A stretch of 60,785 nt of DNA from Alphaproteobacteria bacterium (lineage in GTDB: Bacteria > Pseudomonadota > Alphaproteobacteria > Micavibrionales > UBA2020): NCBI GenBank assembly GCA_016124645.1, contig WGNE01000018.1:1-60785 (forward strand), given 5' to 3'. The notes under the pieces were generated by a model. It ran no database searches. It saw only the letters and a list, made by a program, of their open reading frames with translations, and was not told the DNA's origin. A program made the translations under genes and the position numbers. This document shows, in pieces, positions 17,842 through 26,441 of the stretch (its first letter is position 1; every line of letters begins with the position of its first letter).

Positions 17842-18513
17842 ATGGCCGACAAGCCAAGTTTTTCCCGCCGCCTGCGCGACGTTTTCGCCAAGGTCGGCTT
17901 TTGCGACAGCACGCAGGAACTCGCGCGCAAGCCCGGCGTCATCGACGCGCTGGTGCAGCGCGCGCTGGAGCGCGCCGATACGCAGGACGACCGCCCGCAA
18001 AACCCGCCCTATGCCGCGCGGCTGCGCGCCGCGCTGGACCGCGCGAGCACCTCGACGCTGGAATGCCTGCTGGAGAACGACGTGACCGTCTGCCTTGACC
18101 AAAGGTTCTCGCAGATGAAGTCCGGTTTTTTCGATACCGAGATCGTCGCCGCCTTTTACAACGACAAGGACGCGAAGGTGCTGAGCCTTTTCGACGACGG
18201 CACGGACAAGGGCTATTTCCTGCAGCGCGGACTGCTCGACTGCGCGGATGACGCGCTGAACGGCGCGGCCTGTGAAATCGTCAAGCGCAAGGACAAGCTG
18301 CCCGCGCTTTCCTTCGGCTGCATGGAATTCAACGCGGCGACCAAGACCAATACCTTCGAATGGGAAAACGCGCGCGGCTATGCGAAGGAAATCCGCAAGA
18401 ACCGCTGGCTGGTCAAGCCGCCCCTGCGCAAAGGCGGAAACTCGCCGGGACAAGCTTCGGGGCAAAAACCTCCGCAAGATCCGCCCCGCCCGGACAAGCC
18501 CTGGAACCTCTAG
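17842..18513 (+). CDS. Unknown soluble protein
   Basis: A 223-residue protein with no signal peptide or TM segment. It looks globular from about residue 5 to 190, with alternating helix and strand (AALDRASTSTLECLLENDVT, then FDTEIVAAFYNDKDAKV, then YFLQRGLLDCADDALNG). The C-terminal 30 residues are Pro/Gly/Lys-rich and disordered. No motif is recognised. It is a single gene with its own promoter, convergent with the RNase J-like gene. The 83 bases between them hold an imperfect hairpin (18536-18565) without a clear T-run. Confidence 0.8.
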   Translation: MADKPSFSRRLRDVFAKVGFCDSTQELARKPGVIDALVQRALERADTQDDRPQNPPYAARLRAALDRASTSTLECLLENDVTVCLDQRFSQMKSGFFDTEIVAAFYNDKDAKVLSLFDDGTDKGYFLQRGLLDCADDALNGAACEIVKRKDKLPALSFGCMEFNAATKTNTFEWENARGYAKEIRKNRWLVKPPLRKGGNSPGQASGQKPPQDPPRPDKPWNL

Positions 18514-18596
18514 CAAAAGGGGCAGGCGAAAAACGGGCGGGAACCATCCATCTTGCGGTCCCCGCCTTGGGCATCACGAAAATATCCTGAGAAGAT

Positions 18597-20225
18597 TTAC
18601 TTCGGCGTCACGTTGAAGATGCGCGGACGCTTGGGCTTCTGGTTGCCGTTGGCGGGCTCTTCCGCGCCCGGCTTCTTTTTCACCGGGGCGTTGACCATCA
18701 GGTAATGGCGATCGTTCCATGTCGCGCCCTGCAGGGTCTTGAAGCCGACCAGCTTGGGGTTGCCCTTGGTTTCGGGCTCGACCGACTTGCAGCCGTCCTT
18801 GGTCACGCGGATGACGTCGCCGTTGTCGGCGCGCAGCACGCGGTTGCCCATTTTCTCCATCAGCTCGGCGTTGTGGTCGCGCAGCTGCTCGTCGCCGTGG
18901 ATGGGCATGACCGTCTTCGCCTTGGCGAGGCGCGCCATTTCCTCCAGCTCGCAGCGGCGGGCGTGGGCCTGCGAATAGAGCGTCGCGTCCTTGCGGGTCA
19001 TGACGGTGAAGCCCTTGCCGCGCAAGATCGCCAGCAGGCGCTCGCGCGAGCTTTCCTGCCCCGGGATGGAGGGCGCGCAGAACAGGATGATGTCTTTTTT
19101 CTTGTCGAGCTTCAGGCCCGGGTGGTGGCCGTCCGCCGCCCGCGGCAGGGCGGAGCTGGGGCTGCCGGTCGCGCCGGTGACGATGACGATGTTCTTGCCG
19201 GGCTTGCTTTCCGCAAGGTCGCGCGCGGGCTTGCCGCCGGTCAGCACGCGCATGTTGACTTCCTGCCCGAGGTGGTCGGACAAGGTCATGCCCGTCTGCT
19301 TGAGCGCGGAAAGCGATTGCTCGTGCGACCAGCCCGCGACCCAGAGGGTGCGGTCGTATTCGCTGGCGACCTTGGCGATGGAGGCGACGTTTTCCTCGAA
19401 GCCGCTCATGACGGCGATGACGAAGCGCTTGCCGGGGTTTTTCTCCATCAGGTCGCGCAGGGTCTCGCGCACGTCTTCCTCGGTCGTGGGGGTGACGTCG
19501 CGGTCCGCGCCGGTTGAATCGATGAGCATGAGATCGACGGATTTATCGCCGATGACGCGCTTGAACTGGTCTTCGCTGAAGGCGGGGCCCCAGACGACGG
19601 TCTGGTCCAGCTTGAAGTCGCCGGGGTTCAGGATGTTGCCTTCCGGCGTCTCGATGAAAAACCCGACCGATTGCGGCGTGGAGTGGCTGACCCAGAAGGC
19701 CGAAACGCTGACCGGGCCTTCGCGCACGGGCATGCCGGGGGCGATGGTCAGGATCTCCGGCCATTCCTCGGGGCCGATGCCGGCGTTGGTGAATTCCTGC
19801 TCCAGCCTTTTGGCGGTATAGGGCGTGGCGTAGATCTTCGGCAGCTCGTAGCCCATCAGCAGCAAAAAGGGCAGCGCGCCCAGATGGTCGGTGTGGTTGT
19901 GGGTGAGGAAGATCGCGTCCAGCGGCTGCGCGGGCGGCGTGTCGCTGCCCTTCTTCTTCAGGTAGGGGGAATAATCCGCGATGACGGTATCGCAATCGTA
20001 AAGCGCCGGGTCTTCGGGATAGCGCGTGTCGCCGATGAGCACGCCGGCATCGACCATGATGCGCGTGGTGCGTTTCTCGCCCATGCTGTCGGTTTCTTCG
20101 TAGGCGCAGATTCCGCTGTTCGCACCGATGCGATGCTTGTTGTTACCACCCAATATATGCCAGTGCAGGGATCGACCGTCGTTGTTGTTGTTTTTACCGG
20201 ACTGATCTGCGGGGGGCATTGTCAT
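18597..20225 (-). CDS. RNase J-like metallo-beta-lactamase/beta-CASP hydrolase
   Basis: 542 residues from the ATG at 20225, which follows GGAGGG. Zinc-binding motif 2 is FLTHNHTDHLGALP (about residues 100-113), followed by the later His in WVSHSTPQS and the Asp in LNPGDFKLD. The beta-CASP part includes MSGFEENVASI and the late VMPIHGDEQ. The order matches RNase J-type ribonucleases. Divergence is considerable: the N-terminus reads HWHILGGNNKHRIGAN, not the RNase J GGxxEIGxN motif, and a Lys/Pro tail is added. An RNA-processing role is inferred. The gene begins five bases after iscX, in one unit with it. Confidence 0.82.
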   Translation of the reverse strand: MTMPPADQSGKNNNNDGRSLHWHILGGNNKHRIGANSGICAYEETDSMGEKRTTRIMVDAGVLIGDTRYPEDPALYDCDTVIADYSPYLKKKGSDTPPAQPLDAIFLTHNHTDHLGALPFLLLMGYELPKIYATPYTAKRLEQEFTNAGIGPEEWPEILTIAPGMPVREGPVSVSAFWVSHSTPQSVGFFIETPEGNILNPGDFKLDQTVVWGPAFSEDQFKRVIGDKSVDLMLIDSTGADRDVTPTTEEDVRETLRDLMEKNPGKRFVIAVMSGFEENVASIAKVASEYDRTLWVAGWSHEQSLSALKQTGMTLSDHLGQEVNMRVLTGGKPARDLAESKPGKNIVIVTGATGSPSSALPRAADGHHPGLKLDKKKDIILFCAPSIPGQESSRERLLAILRGKGFTVMTRKDATLYSQAHARRCELEEMARLAKAKTVMPIHGDEQLRDHNAELMEKMGNRVLRADNGDVIRVTKDGCKSVEPETKGNPKLVGFKTLQGATWNDRHYLMVNAPVKKKPGAEEPANGNQKPKRPRIFNVTPK

Positions 20226-20230
20226 GGGTT

Positions 20231-20506
20231 TCACCCTCCTCCCGCCGACACGGCCGAAAAGCTGCCGCGTCGCGCCTCGGGACCGCCGTCGCCGCCGGCC
20301 TCGACTTCGTCGGCAAGGCGCATCCATGTCCAGAGGATGGCTTCGACATAGGCCGGGCGGGGCGGTTCGGGCGCATCCGCAAATCCGGGAAGGGAGACGA
20401 CCATGGCCTGAACGTCTTCGAGGCTCAGCGCCAGCCTGTCCGCGTCGGGATAGGTTTGGATGAGCGCCTTTGCAATATCGTCCCGATCTGTCCAGGCGAG
20501 TTGCAT
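20231..20506 (-). CDS. iscX: IscX-like Fe-S assembly accessory protein
   Basis: 91 residues from the ATG at 20506, preceded by AAGGAA. The core LAWTDRDDIAKALIQTYPDAD, then LSLEDVQAMVVSLPGF, then EAILWTWMRLADE matches the small acidic IscX (YfhJ) fold. In Escherichia coli IscX binds IscS and modulates iron-sulfur cluster assembly. A Gly/Ala-rich tail of about 25 residues extends past the usual end. No isc or suf genes are nearby, so it is displaced here and linked instead to an RNase J-like gene. Confidence 0.83.
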   Translation of the reverse strand: MQLAWTDRDDIAKALIQTYPDADRLALSLEDVQAMVVSLPGFADAPEPPRPAYVEAILWTWMRLADEVEAGGDGGPEARRGSFSAVSAGGG

Positions 20507-20543
20507 CACGTTTCCTTGGGTCATTTCCATTTGAGTGATTCGA

Positions 20544-20572
20544 ATAATAACAGGCAAATATGGCTTTGTCGA
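20544..20572 (-). promoter_or_regulatory. Sigma-70-type promoter for iscX unit
   Basis: On the minus strand TCGACA (20567-20572), 17 bases, TATTAT (20544-20549): five of six matches in each box. It lies 38 bases before the iscX start. The rest of 20573-20769 is AT-rich and shows no gene. Confidence 0.6.
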
Positions 20573-20769
20573 TGGAGGGCGGGACGAATTGAAAAAAACA
20601 TCTTTTTAAATCAAAGATTTAATAAAAGCATCCACATCACATAATGTATGAAAAATCTTCTCCGACCGCGCGGAAAGGCGAAAAACGCCGCTGATGCGCC
20701 GCAACATAAAGCCGCCGCGCGCGGCCCCGGGCCTGCGCGCGTCGCGACGGAAAACGGGAGAGAGGGTTA

Positions 20770-22056
20770 TTAATGCACGCTGGTGCTGTGGTGCGCGGTA
20801 TGGGGACGGACGTCGTCCAGCTCTTTCGAGTAGGTGGCCGCTTCCATGAAGACGCGTTCCTCGAGGCGGTGGTAGATGTCGTTCATCTGCTCCATCTTGA
20901 TCGCGTTGATCGCGCCTTCCGTGCGCAGCAGCGAGGCGGGATCGTTCACCAGCTGGGAGGTGTAGCCGCTGGCGCGGAAACGGTCCTTGGTCATGGCCTG
21001 CTGGATCTCGCGATAGCTGGCGTCGGTTTCGGCGTCTCCCGGGGGAAGGCCCGCCTGCACGCGCAGGTCCTGCGTATTGACCTGGCTGCCGCCGACGCGC
21101 TCGGACATCATCTGGGCGATGACGTTGTAAATCGTGTTCAGGCGGGCGTTGTCCGCGCGGCGCGCCATCATTTCCTGCCGGCCCACTTCCGTGTTGATGA
21201 TGCTGGCCGGTATGGGGGTCATCTTCGGCGGGGAGACGAAGTAGCTCATGACCGCGTCGTAGATTTTCTTGTTTTCCGGCTTGCTCATGTCCATCGTCAT
21301 GTGCTGGCCCCAGAGAAGGTCGGGCAGGTCGCGGTTCTTGCCGGGCAGCGCCCCGGCCGTCGTGCAGCCCTGATCGTTCGCCGCCGGGTCGCAGTAATTC
21401 GTGACGTATTCCTGCCACTGCCATGCCTGCATCGCGCCCGGGCCGGCCGCGCCGGGGCTGCCGACTTTCTGCATGCGGGTGTCCGTGTTTTCGCGCGTCG
21501 CGGCGGAGGTATAGGCCCGCGCGAGGCGATAGGCCTTGCCCGTGCCGACGCCCTGACTGTCGAGCGTGCAACCGATTTCGGAGGGCTGGTAGCGGTGGAC
21601 GGCTTCGGCCTGCCGCCTGTTATAGTCATGCAGGGTCTCGTCGATGTTTTCCGCATCCACCAGCTTGCCGAGCGTCTGGCTCTGATCGACCTGCGCCGCG
21701 CTGACCTGCTTCGACATCTTCTTCAGGTCGGGCAGGAAGCGGTTGTTCCACCAGTCGGTCAGCGCCTTGCGGATATTGGTGTCGAATTCGTAGAGGCGCA
21801 GCTCCATTTCATAGGTCGCCTCATGCGTCAGCTTTTCGTCGATGAAATTCTCTTCCTGCTGGATGAACTTGTTCAGCTCCTTCACGATGTCGCGCGCCAT
21901 GGAGTTGAACTGGTTGGTCGCGTTGAAGGGGTTCTCGCATTGCGCATAGGCTTTCGACGGCGCGAGGGACAGACAGCCGATCATGAGCGCCGCCGCCATG
22001 AATAGCGGGAAGCGGCGGAAGGTCAGGGATGTCATGTCTTTCTTCTTCATGTTCAT
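20770..22056 (-). CDS. Exported cysteine-containing T4SS-linked paralog 4
   Basis: 428 residues with a signal peptide ending SKAYAQC, giving a mature start at or near Gln-Cys. It is the last of four tandem paralogs. Shared landmarks are a helical segment with DWWNNRFLPDLKKMSKQ (about 100-117), a mid-protein Cys (PSEIGCTLDS), KVGSPGAAGPGA, NYCDPAAN followed by GCTTAGALP, and late repeats of helices (GRQEMMARRADNARLNTI, then MTKDRFRASGYTSQL). No known domain is recognised. Predicted periplasmic or surface-exposed; a component or substrate of the neighbouring Dot/Icm-like apparatus is inference. Confidence 0.8.
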   Translation of the reverse strand: MNMKKKDMTSLTFRRFPLFMAAALMIGCLSLAPSKAYAQCENPFNATNQFNSMARDIVKELNKFIQQEENFIDEKLTHEATYEMELRLYEFDTNIRKALTDWWNNRFLPDLKKMSKQVSAAQVDQSQTLGKLVDAENIDETLHDYNRRQAEAVHRYQPSEIGCTLDSQGVGTGKAYRLARAYTSAATRENTDTRMQKVGSPGAAGPGAMQAWQWQEYVTNYCDPAANDQGCTTAGALPGKNRDLPDLLWGQHMTMDMSKPENKKIYDAVMSYFVSPPKMTPIPASIINTEVGRQEMMARRADNARLNTIYNVIAQMMSERVGGSQVNTQDLRVQAGLPPGDAETDASYREIQQAMTKDRFRASGYTSQLVNDPASLLRTEGAINAIKMEQMNDIYHRLEERVFMEAATYSKELDDVRPHTAHHSTSVH

Positions 22057-22100
22057 TCCTTGGTGTCACGTTTCCTTGAAGGACGGGCCGGCCGCGCGTA

Positions 22101-23486
22101 TTACGGGTGCAGCGGCATGTCCTTGATATTCGCGTCGCGCTGCCCGCCCTGATCGCCGGCCAGCGTATTCGCGGCCTCCACGGCATAGACGTTGCTGATC
22201 TTCTCTTCCTTATCGACGAGCTTGTAGAGCAGCATCAGGTTATAGGCCTCGAGATAGACTTCCTTCTGCGTCGCCGTCGCCGGCGCGTCGCCGAGGCCCA
22301 CGTAATAGGCCGGGTCCCACAACTGCTCGAGAACCGCCTGCCGCAGCTCGCGCGCGCTGGGGTTCGCCGAGGGAGTCGTCACGCCCATGCGCTGGCGCAG
22401 GGCCTGCACCTCGCTGGCGTCCGGGCCGGGCGTGTGTTCCGCCTCGATGCTATCGGCCAGCGCCATGACGGTGTTCATCTGCGCGCTGTAGCCGCGCTGC
22501 GCGAGGCGCCTTTGCTGCTGCGCCGCGTTTTTCAGCGCGTCGGTCGGCACGGGCACGGCGGGCTGGTAGCCCGTGATGTTGCGCAGCAGCGTGTCGAGGG
22601 CGACTTTCTGGACCTGCCCCTTGCTCAGGGTCTTCCCGTCCACCGTCGCGCCGCTGCCCGAGCTGAAATCATAGGTCAGATTGCCCAGCAGGGTCTTGCT
22701 CGGCAGCACGTCCGCGTCCTCCATCGCGCCGGCGGTCGTGCAGCCCGCGCTGCCGCCGTTGGCGTCCGGGTTGCAAAACAGCGCGACGTAGTTCGCCCAT
22801 TCCACCTTCTGCACCTCGCCCGGCCCCTTGGCGGCGGGCGTGCCTTTTTTCGCGCTGCCGAGGTCGTCCTGATCGTTGCCGAGCGCCGTCACCACCTTGG
22901 GCAGCGTCCGGGTCGTGGTCGCCATATAGGGCGCCATGCTGTCGAAACGGCAACCGGGGTCGTTGGGCTGGAACTGTTTCCTTGCCTTGGCCTCGAGCTC
23001 CTGCATGTCGCGCGCGTTCTTGTTCTCGTCGCTGCTGTCGAAGAGGGAGTTGGTCTGGCGGACCGTGTCGTTCTTGCTGGCGTTGATCTGCGCGGTCATG
23101 TCCTGCAGCGCCTTCAGCCAGTCGGTCCAGAAATCGTCCATCCGCTTCAGGATCGTGTCTTCCTGGTCGGAAAGCTTCGTGTAGAGAACCGACTGCGCGA
23201 TGTAGAGCTGCGCCTCGTAAATCACCGGCAGCGCGCCGACCGGCGCCAGGAACTGGCCGTTGAGCGAGGCCGTATCCGCCGTGACGATGCCCGCGGCGGT
23301 CGCCATCGTGGTGCCGGGCAGTTCGCATTGCGCGGCGGCGGGCGATGCGCGCAAGACCATGAGCAGGCCGAGGAAGGCGCAGGCCGCCGCGGCGCGCAGG
23401 CCCCGGGCAGATCCGTCTTTAGCGGATACGTCTTGAGCGGCTCCGCTTCCTTCTTTCTTCCGGCGATGTAAAGTCCAGTTTCTCAT
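22101..23486 (-). CDS. Exported cysteine-containing T4SS-linked paralog 3
   Basis: 461 residues. The N-terminus has about 28 charged residues before the hydrophobic signal segment (AAAACAFLGLLMVL), and cleavage would fall near ASPAAAQC. Family landmarks: FWTDWLKALQDMTAQINASK (about 118-137), Cys in PNDPGCRFDS, AKGPGEVQKVEWANY, LFCNPDANGGSAGCTTAGAM, then a diverged C-terminal helical region (PSARELRQAVLEQLWDPAYY). It is the most divergent of the four. It is separated by 44 bases from the next paralog and 17 from the previous. Predicted extracytoplasmic; function unknown. Confidence 0.8.
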   Translation of the reverse strand: MRNWTLHRRKKEGSGAAQDVSAKDGSARGLRAAAACAFLGLLMVLRASPAAAQCELPGTTMATAAGIVTADTASLNGQFLAPVGALPVIYEAQLYIAQSVLYTKLSDQEDTILKRMDDFWTDWLKALQDMTAQINASKNDTVRQTNSLFDSSDENKNARDMQELEAKARKQFQPNDPGCRFDSMAPYMATTTRTLPKVVTALGNDQDDLGSAKKGTPAAKGPGEVQKVEWANYVALFCNPDANGGSAGCTTAGAMEDADVLPSKTLLGNLTYDFSSGSGATVDGKTLSKGQVQKVALDTLLRNITGYQPAVPVPTDALKNAAQQQRRLAQRGYSAQMNTVMALADSIEAEHTPGPDASEVQALRQRMGVTTPSANPSARELRQAVLEQLWDPAYYVGLGDAPATATQKEVYLEAYNLMLLYKLVDKEEKISNVYAVEAANTLAGDQGGQRDANIKDMPLHP

Positions 23487-23503
23487 ATCTTCACCGCGGT
23501 TCG

Positions 23504-24976
23504 TTACTTCAGGCTACGATTCATTTCCGTCTTCGGCAGCTGGATCTTGTCCGCCATCACCGAGACCTGGACGGCCAGCGCCAGCGCCGTGCGCTCCAGA
23601 AGTTCGTAGTAGTCGCGCAACTGCATCAGGTAGAAGCTGTTGATCGACAGTTTTTCCATCTCGATCTTCGACTGGTCGCCGATCAGGTCGTTCGCGTAAT
23701 CCCCGCTGTTGAAGCGGTCCACCATATAGGCGTGCAGGACTTCCTTGTAGGACGGGTTCTTCGAGATTTCCGCCACGGGCACGCCCGCGCCCTTGCGCAG
23801 GTTCTCGACCAGCGAGCCGATATTGGTGCCCGGCGTGCGCCAGCCGATGCCCAGCATCGGCACGGTGCGGATCGCGTTGTAGCGGGCCATATAGACGCGG
23901 CGGTTCATGAAGCCCGCGATGCCGGCCGAGGTTTTCAGCGTGCTGGCCGGCAGGGGATCGACAGCCGGGTCGCCGACCATGTTCTTCACGAGTTCCTTGG
24001 TGGCCGTGGCGTAATCCGCGCCCTTGGCAGGGTCGTCCATCGGGATCGTCAGGTTGCCATAGACGAGGTCGTTCACCCGCGTGTCCATATTGGGCAGCGA
24101 GGGCGTGCCCTTGCAGGTGTTCATGCCGCCGTTGTCGTCCGGGTCGCAGAAGGTCGTTTCGTAGATGTCGTTGCGCACCGCGTGCTGCGCGCCGACGCCG
24201 GGCGCGCCGGGCGAGCCCTTGTTGTTCAGCCCGTCGTCCTCGACTTCCCTTTCCATCGCGCGGCGCACGTGGCGGCCGAATTCGCGGCCGCGGCCAAGAC
24301 CGCCCGAGGCGCCCGCCGCCACGCAGGTCTTCTTGCTGGGCGTATAGGTCTCATGCGCGACGACCTGCGCCTTTTCCATGGTGTGGTTCGTCTTGGATTC
24401 GTGGGAGACGTCCATACCGTCTTCATGCGTCGCCACCTGGTGCACGCTCGCGGTGTTGATCTGGTTGGTCATGTCCTTCAGGGCCGGCAGCAGGTTGTAG
24501 TACCACATGGTGTCCCACCAGGCCATCATGTCCTTCTCGGTGTTGTTCAGGCGCTGCAAAAGCGCTTCCATCATGTAGTCGATCTGCAGGCCGGTATAGC
24601 CGTCGAGACCGCCGCCGAGCGTGACGGGCGAGCCCGTGGCATCGGTGCCGATGGCGGGCGGAATGGTGTCGGTCAGGTTTTCCAGCAGCTCGGAAAAGGC
24701 GTTCCAGATCAGGTTTTTCGCCATGGAGGCGGTGCCGGAAATTTCGCAGGGCTGCGGGCAGGGCGTCGGCGCGCAGCAAGCGCACATCCCGCCCGAGACG
24801 GTCACGGGCATGGGCGGCGGCACCATGCCCTGCGCCTCGCACTGGCCCGCGTTGTAAGCGGCGATGGAATTGTAGCCGATCAGGAAGCCCGCGAGCGCGA
24901 TGAGCGCCATCGACGCCTTGCCGAAGCGGAATTTCCCGAGCCGCGCCTTCAGCGCATTTTTCAAAGCCTGCATCAT
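23504..24976 (-). CDS. Exported cysteine-containing T4SS-linked paralog 2
   Basis: 490 residues, the longest of the four. An N-terminal membrane-targeting segment (ASMALIALAGFLIGYNSI) is followed by AYNAGQC and a cysteine cluster (GGMCACCAPTPCPQPC) not found in the others. Landmarks: AWWDTMWYYNLLPALKDM (about 154-171), Cys in TPSKKTCVAAG, NKGSPGAPGVGAQHA, TFCDPDDNGGMNTCKG, and the helical end NPSYKEVLHAYMVDRFNSG then LMQLRDYYELLERTALAL. The start overlaps the stop of the preceding paralog by one base, so they are translated from one message. Confidence 0.82.
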   Translation of the reverse strand: MMQALKNALKARLGKFRFGKASMALIALAGFLIGYNSIAAYNAGQCEAQGMVPPPMPVTVSGGMCACCAPTPCPQPCEISGTASMAKNLIWNAFSELLENLTDTIPPAIGTDATGSPVTLGGGLDGYTGLQIDYMMEALLQRLNNTEKDMMAWWDTMWYYNLLPALKDMTNQINTASVHQVATHEDGMDVSHESKTNHTMEKAQVVAHETYTPSKKTCVAAGASGGLGRGREFGRHVRRAMEREVEDDGLNNKGSPGAPGVGAQHAVRNDIYETTFCDPDDNGGMNTCKGTPSLPNMDTRVNDLVYGNLTIPMDDPAKGADYATATKELVKNMVGDPAVDPLPASTLKTSAGIAGFMNRRVYMARYNAIRTVPMLGIGWRTPGTNIGSLVENLRKGAGVPVAEISKNPSYKEVLHAYMVDRFNSGDYANDLIGDQSKIEMEKLSINSFYLMQLRDYYELLERTALALAVQVSVMADKIQLPKTEMNRSLK

Positions 24977-26295
24977 TATTTCATCGGCCTGTCTGACGGG
25001 CTGCCCGAGGTATGCGTCGGGCCCTCCCTGTTGATCTGCTGGCCCGCCGAGGCGGCGAGAACCAGCGCGTAACGGTCGAGCAGGTCAAGCTCGTCGCTGA
25101 GCTGCATCGTCTGGAAAGCCTGCTGGATGACGGCTTCGCGCTCGTTGTTCTCCGGCTCGTCCACTTGATGGAAGGCGTAGGAACCGGAACGGAAACGGTC
25201 GGCCATCATGACCTGCATCAATTCGTTGTGCGACGGGTTTTGCGAAATCGTCGAGGGGTCGTAGCCCGCCGCGCCGCGCATCGCGGCGACGAAGTCCTTC
25301 AGGTTGCTGCCCGGCGCGCGGTTGGCGATGATGAAATAGAGCGCATCGTAAACCGTCTGGCGGCGGGCCTGATAGGCGCGCGAGCGCAGCATGCTCTGGC
25401 GGCCGGTGGAGTTGGTGAGCGCGCTCGGCATGATCGGGTCGGTCGCGTGCGGGTCGGCGATGTTCTGGATCAGCGCGTCGGTCGCATCCTTGGTCGCGGT
25501 ATCGGTAAGATCGACGGTGTCCTTCTGGAAGACCTCGCCCGCAACGTCGAGGTCGCGGTTCACTTCCGTCCCGGCGGCGGTGCAGCCGGAAGCGCCCGCG
25601 TTGTAATCGGGATCGCAGTACTTGGTCTTGTAGTCCTTCCATGCGGCGGCCAGCGCCTGCCCCGTGCCCTGCGCGGCGTCCGAGCCCTTGGCGTTGGAGG
25701 TGCGCTTGTGTTTTTCCGCGGGCGCCTCGGCCGCATAGGCGCGGCGGAAGGCGTCGGCGCGGGTCATGCCCCCGGCGGCGGCGGCGCCCGTGCAGGTCGA
25801 GGCGGCGGGGCGCTGTTCGCGGTGGGTTTCAAGCTGGTAGTTTTCGAAGGCGCGGGTCGTGCGGTTGGCGTCGGTCACGTCGGCGAAGCGGCCCATGGTG
25901 CCCGAGTGCTGCTGGTCCATCGTGTTCCACTGCGCGGTCATGTCCTTCATCGCGGGCAGCAGGTTGTAGTACCAGAAGGTATCCCACCACCCGGTCTGGT
26001 TCTTCGTGACTTCCTTGATCTTCTGGTCGATGACGTCCTGAAAGGCGGTGCGCGCGAGAGTCATATAGGCGGTCAGCGTCGCCGTGGCGATCAGGATGCC
26101 GGGCTGGGTGACGGAACCGTCGATCGTCATAAGCGCCTGGGACATGCCGCCGGCCGCATAAGTACAGATGCTGCACACGCATTGGGCGCGGGCCTTGCAC
26201 GACGTCATGAGGTTGACCGAGAAAAATCCCGCAGCCATGAACATCAGAATGCCGGCAACCATTGCGATTTTTTTAAGCGAAGCGCGGTGATTCAT
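24976..26295 (-). CDS. Exported cysteine-containing T4SS-linked paralog 1
   Basis: 439 residues, first of the four tandem paralogs. The signal segment is MVAGILMFMAAGFFSVNLM with a cut near CKARAQC, leaving a Cys-rich start (QCVCSICTY). Landmarks: GWWDTFWYYNLLPAMKDM (about 101-118), Cys in AASTCTGAA, SDAAQGTGQALAAAWKDY, KYCDPDYNAGASGCTAAG, GRQSMLRSRAYQARRQTV, NPSHNELMQVMMADRFRSG and LSDELDLLDRYALVLAASA. It aligns best with paralog 2. No known family is recognised. A palindrome lies in its upstream region at 26379-26397. Confidence 0.82.
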   Translation of the reverse strand: MNHRASLKKIAMVAGILMFMAAGFFSVNLMTSCKARAQCVCSICTYAAGGMSQALMTIDGSVTQPGILIATATLTAYMTLARTAFQDVIDQKIKEVTKNQTGWWDTFWYYNLLPAMKDMTAQWNTMDQQHSGTMGRFADVTDANRTTRAFENYQLETHREQRPAASTCTGAAAAGGMTRADAFRRAYAAEAPAEKHKRTSNAKGSDAAQGTGQALAAAWKDYKTKYCDPDYNAGASGCTAAGTEVNRDLDVAGEVFQKDTVDLTDTATKDATDALIQNIADPHATDPIMPSALTNSTGRQSMLRSRAYQARRQTVYDALYFIIANRAPGSNLKDFVAAMRGAAGYDPSTISQNPSHNELMQVMMADRFRSGSYAFHQVDEPENNEREAVIQQAFQTMQLSDELDLLDRYALVLAASAGQQINREGPTHTSGSPSDRPMK

Positions 26296-26378
26296 ACCCC
26301 AAGTAACCCCAACCTGACAGTGGTCTCACCCATGAAAAGGCAAGCCAACTGCTGATACGACCATATCCTCTATCGTAC

Positions 26379-26397
26379 CACATTTAGCTAAAATGTG
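26379..26397. promoter_or_regulatory. Palindrome upstream of the four-paralog cluster
   Basis: CACATTT, five bases, AAATGTG is a perfect 7-base inverted repeat between the TcpQ-domain gene and paralog 1. No T-run follows on either strand, so it reads better as an operator than a terminator. This is inference. Confidence 0.45.
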
Positions 26398-26441
26398 ACA
26401 GATTTCAAAATAAATACGTGAAATCAGAGGCTTATTTTTGC

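Noticed and set aside
18536-18565. GGCGGGAACC / GGTCCCCGCC hairpin between convergent genes
   Set aside because: It has one imperfect pair and no T-run, so it is not called as a terminator.
20770-26295. The four paralogs as lipoproteins because of Ala-Gln-Cys at the signal end
   Set aside because: Gln at -1 does not fit a lipobox, which needs a small residue such as Gly, Ala or Ser there; ordinary signal peptidase cleavage is more likely.
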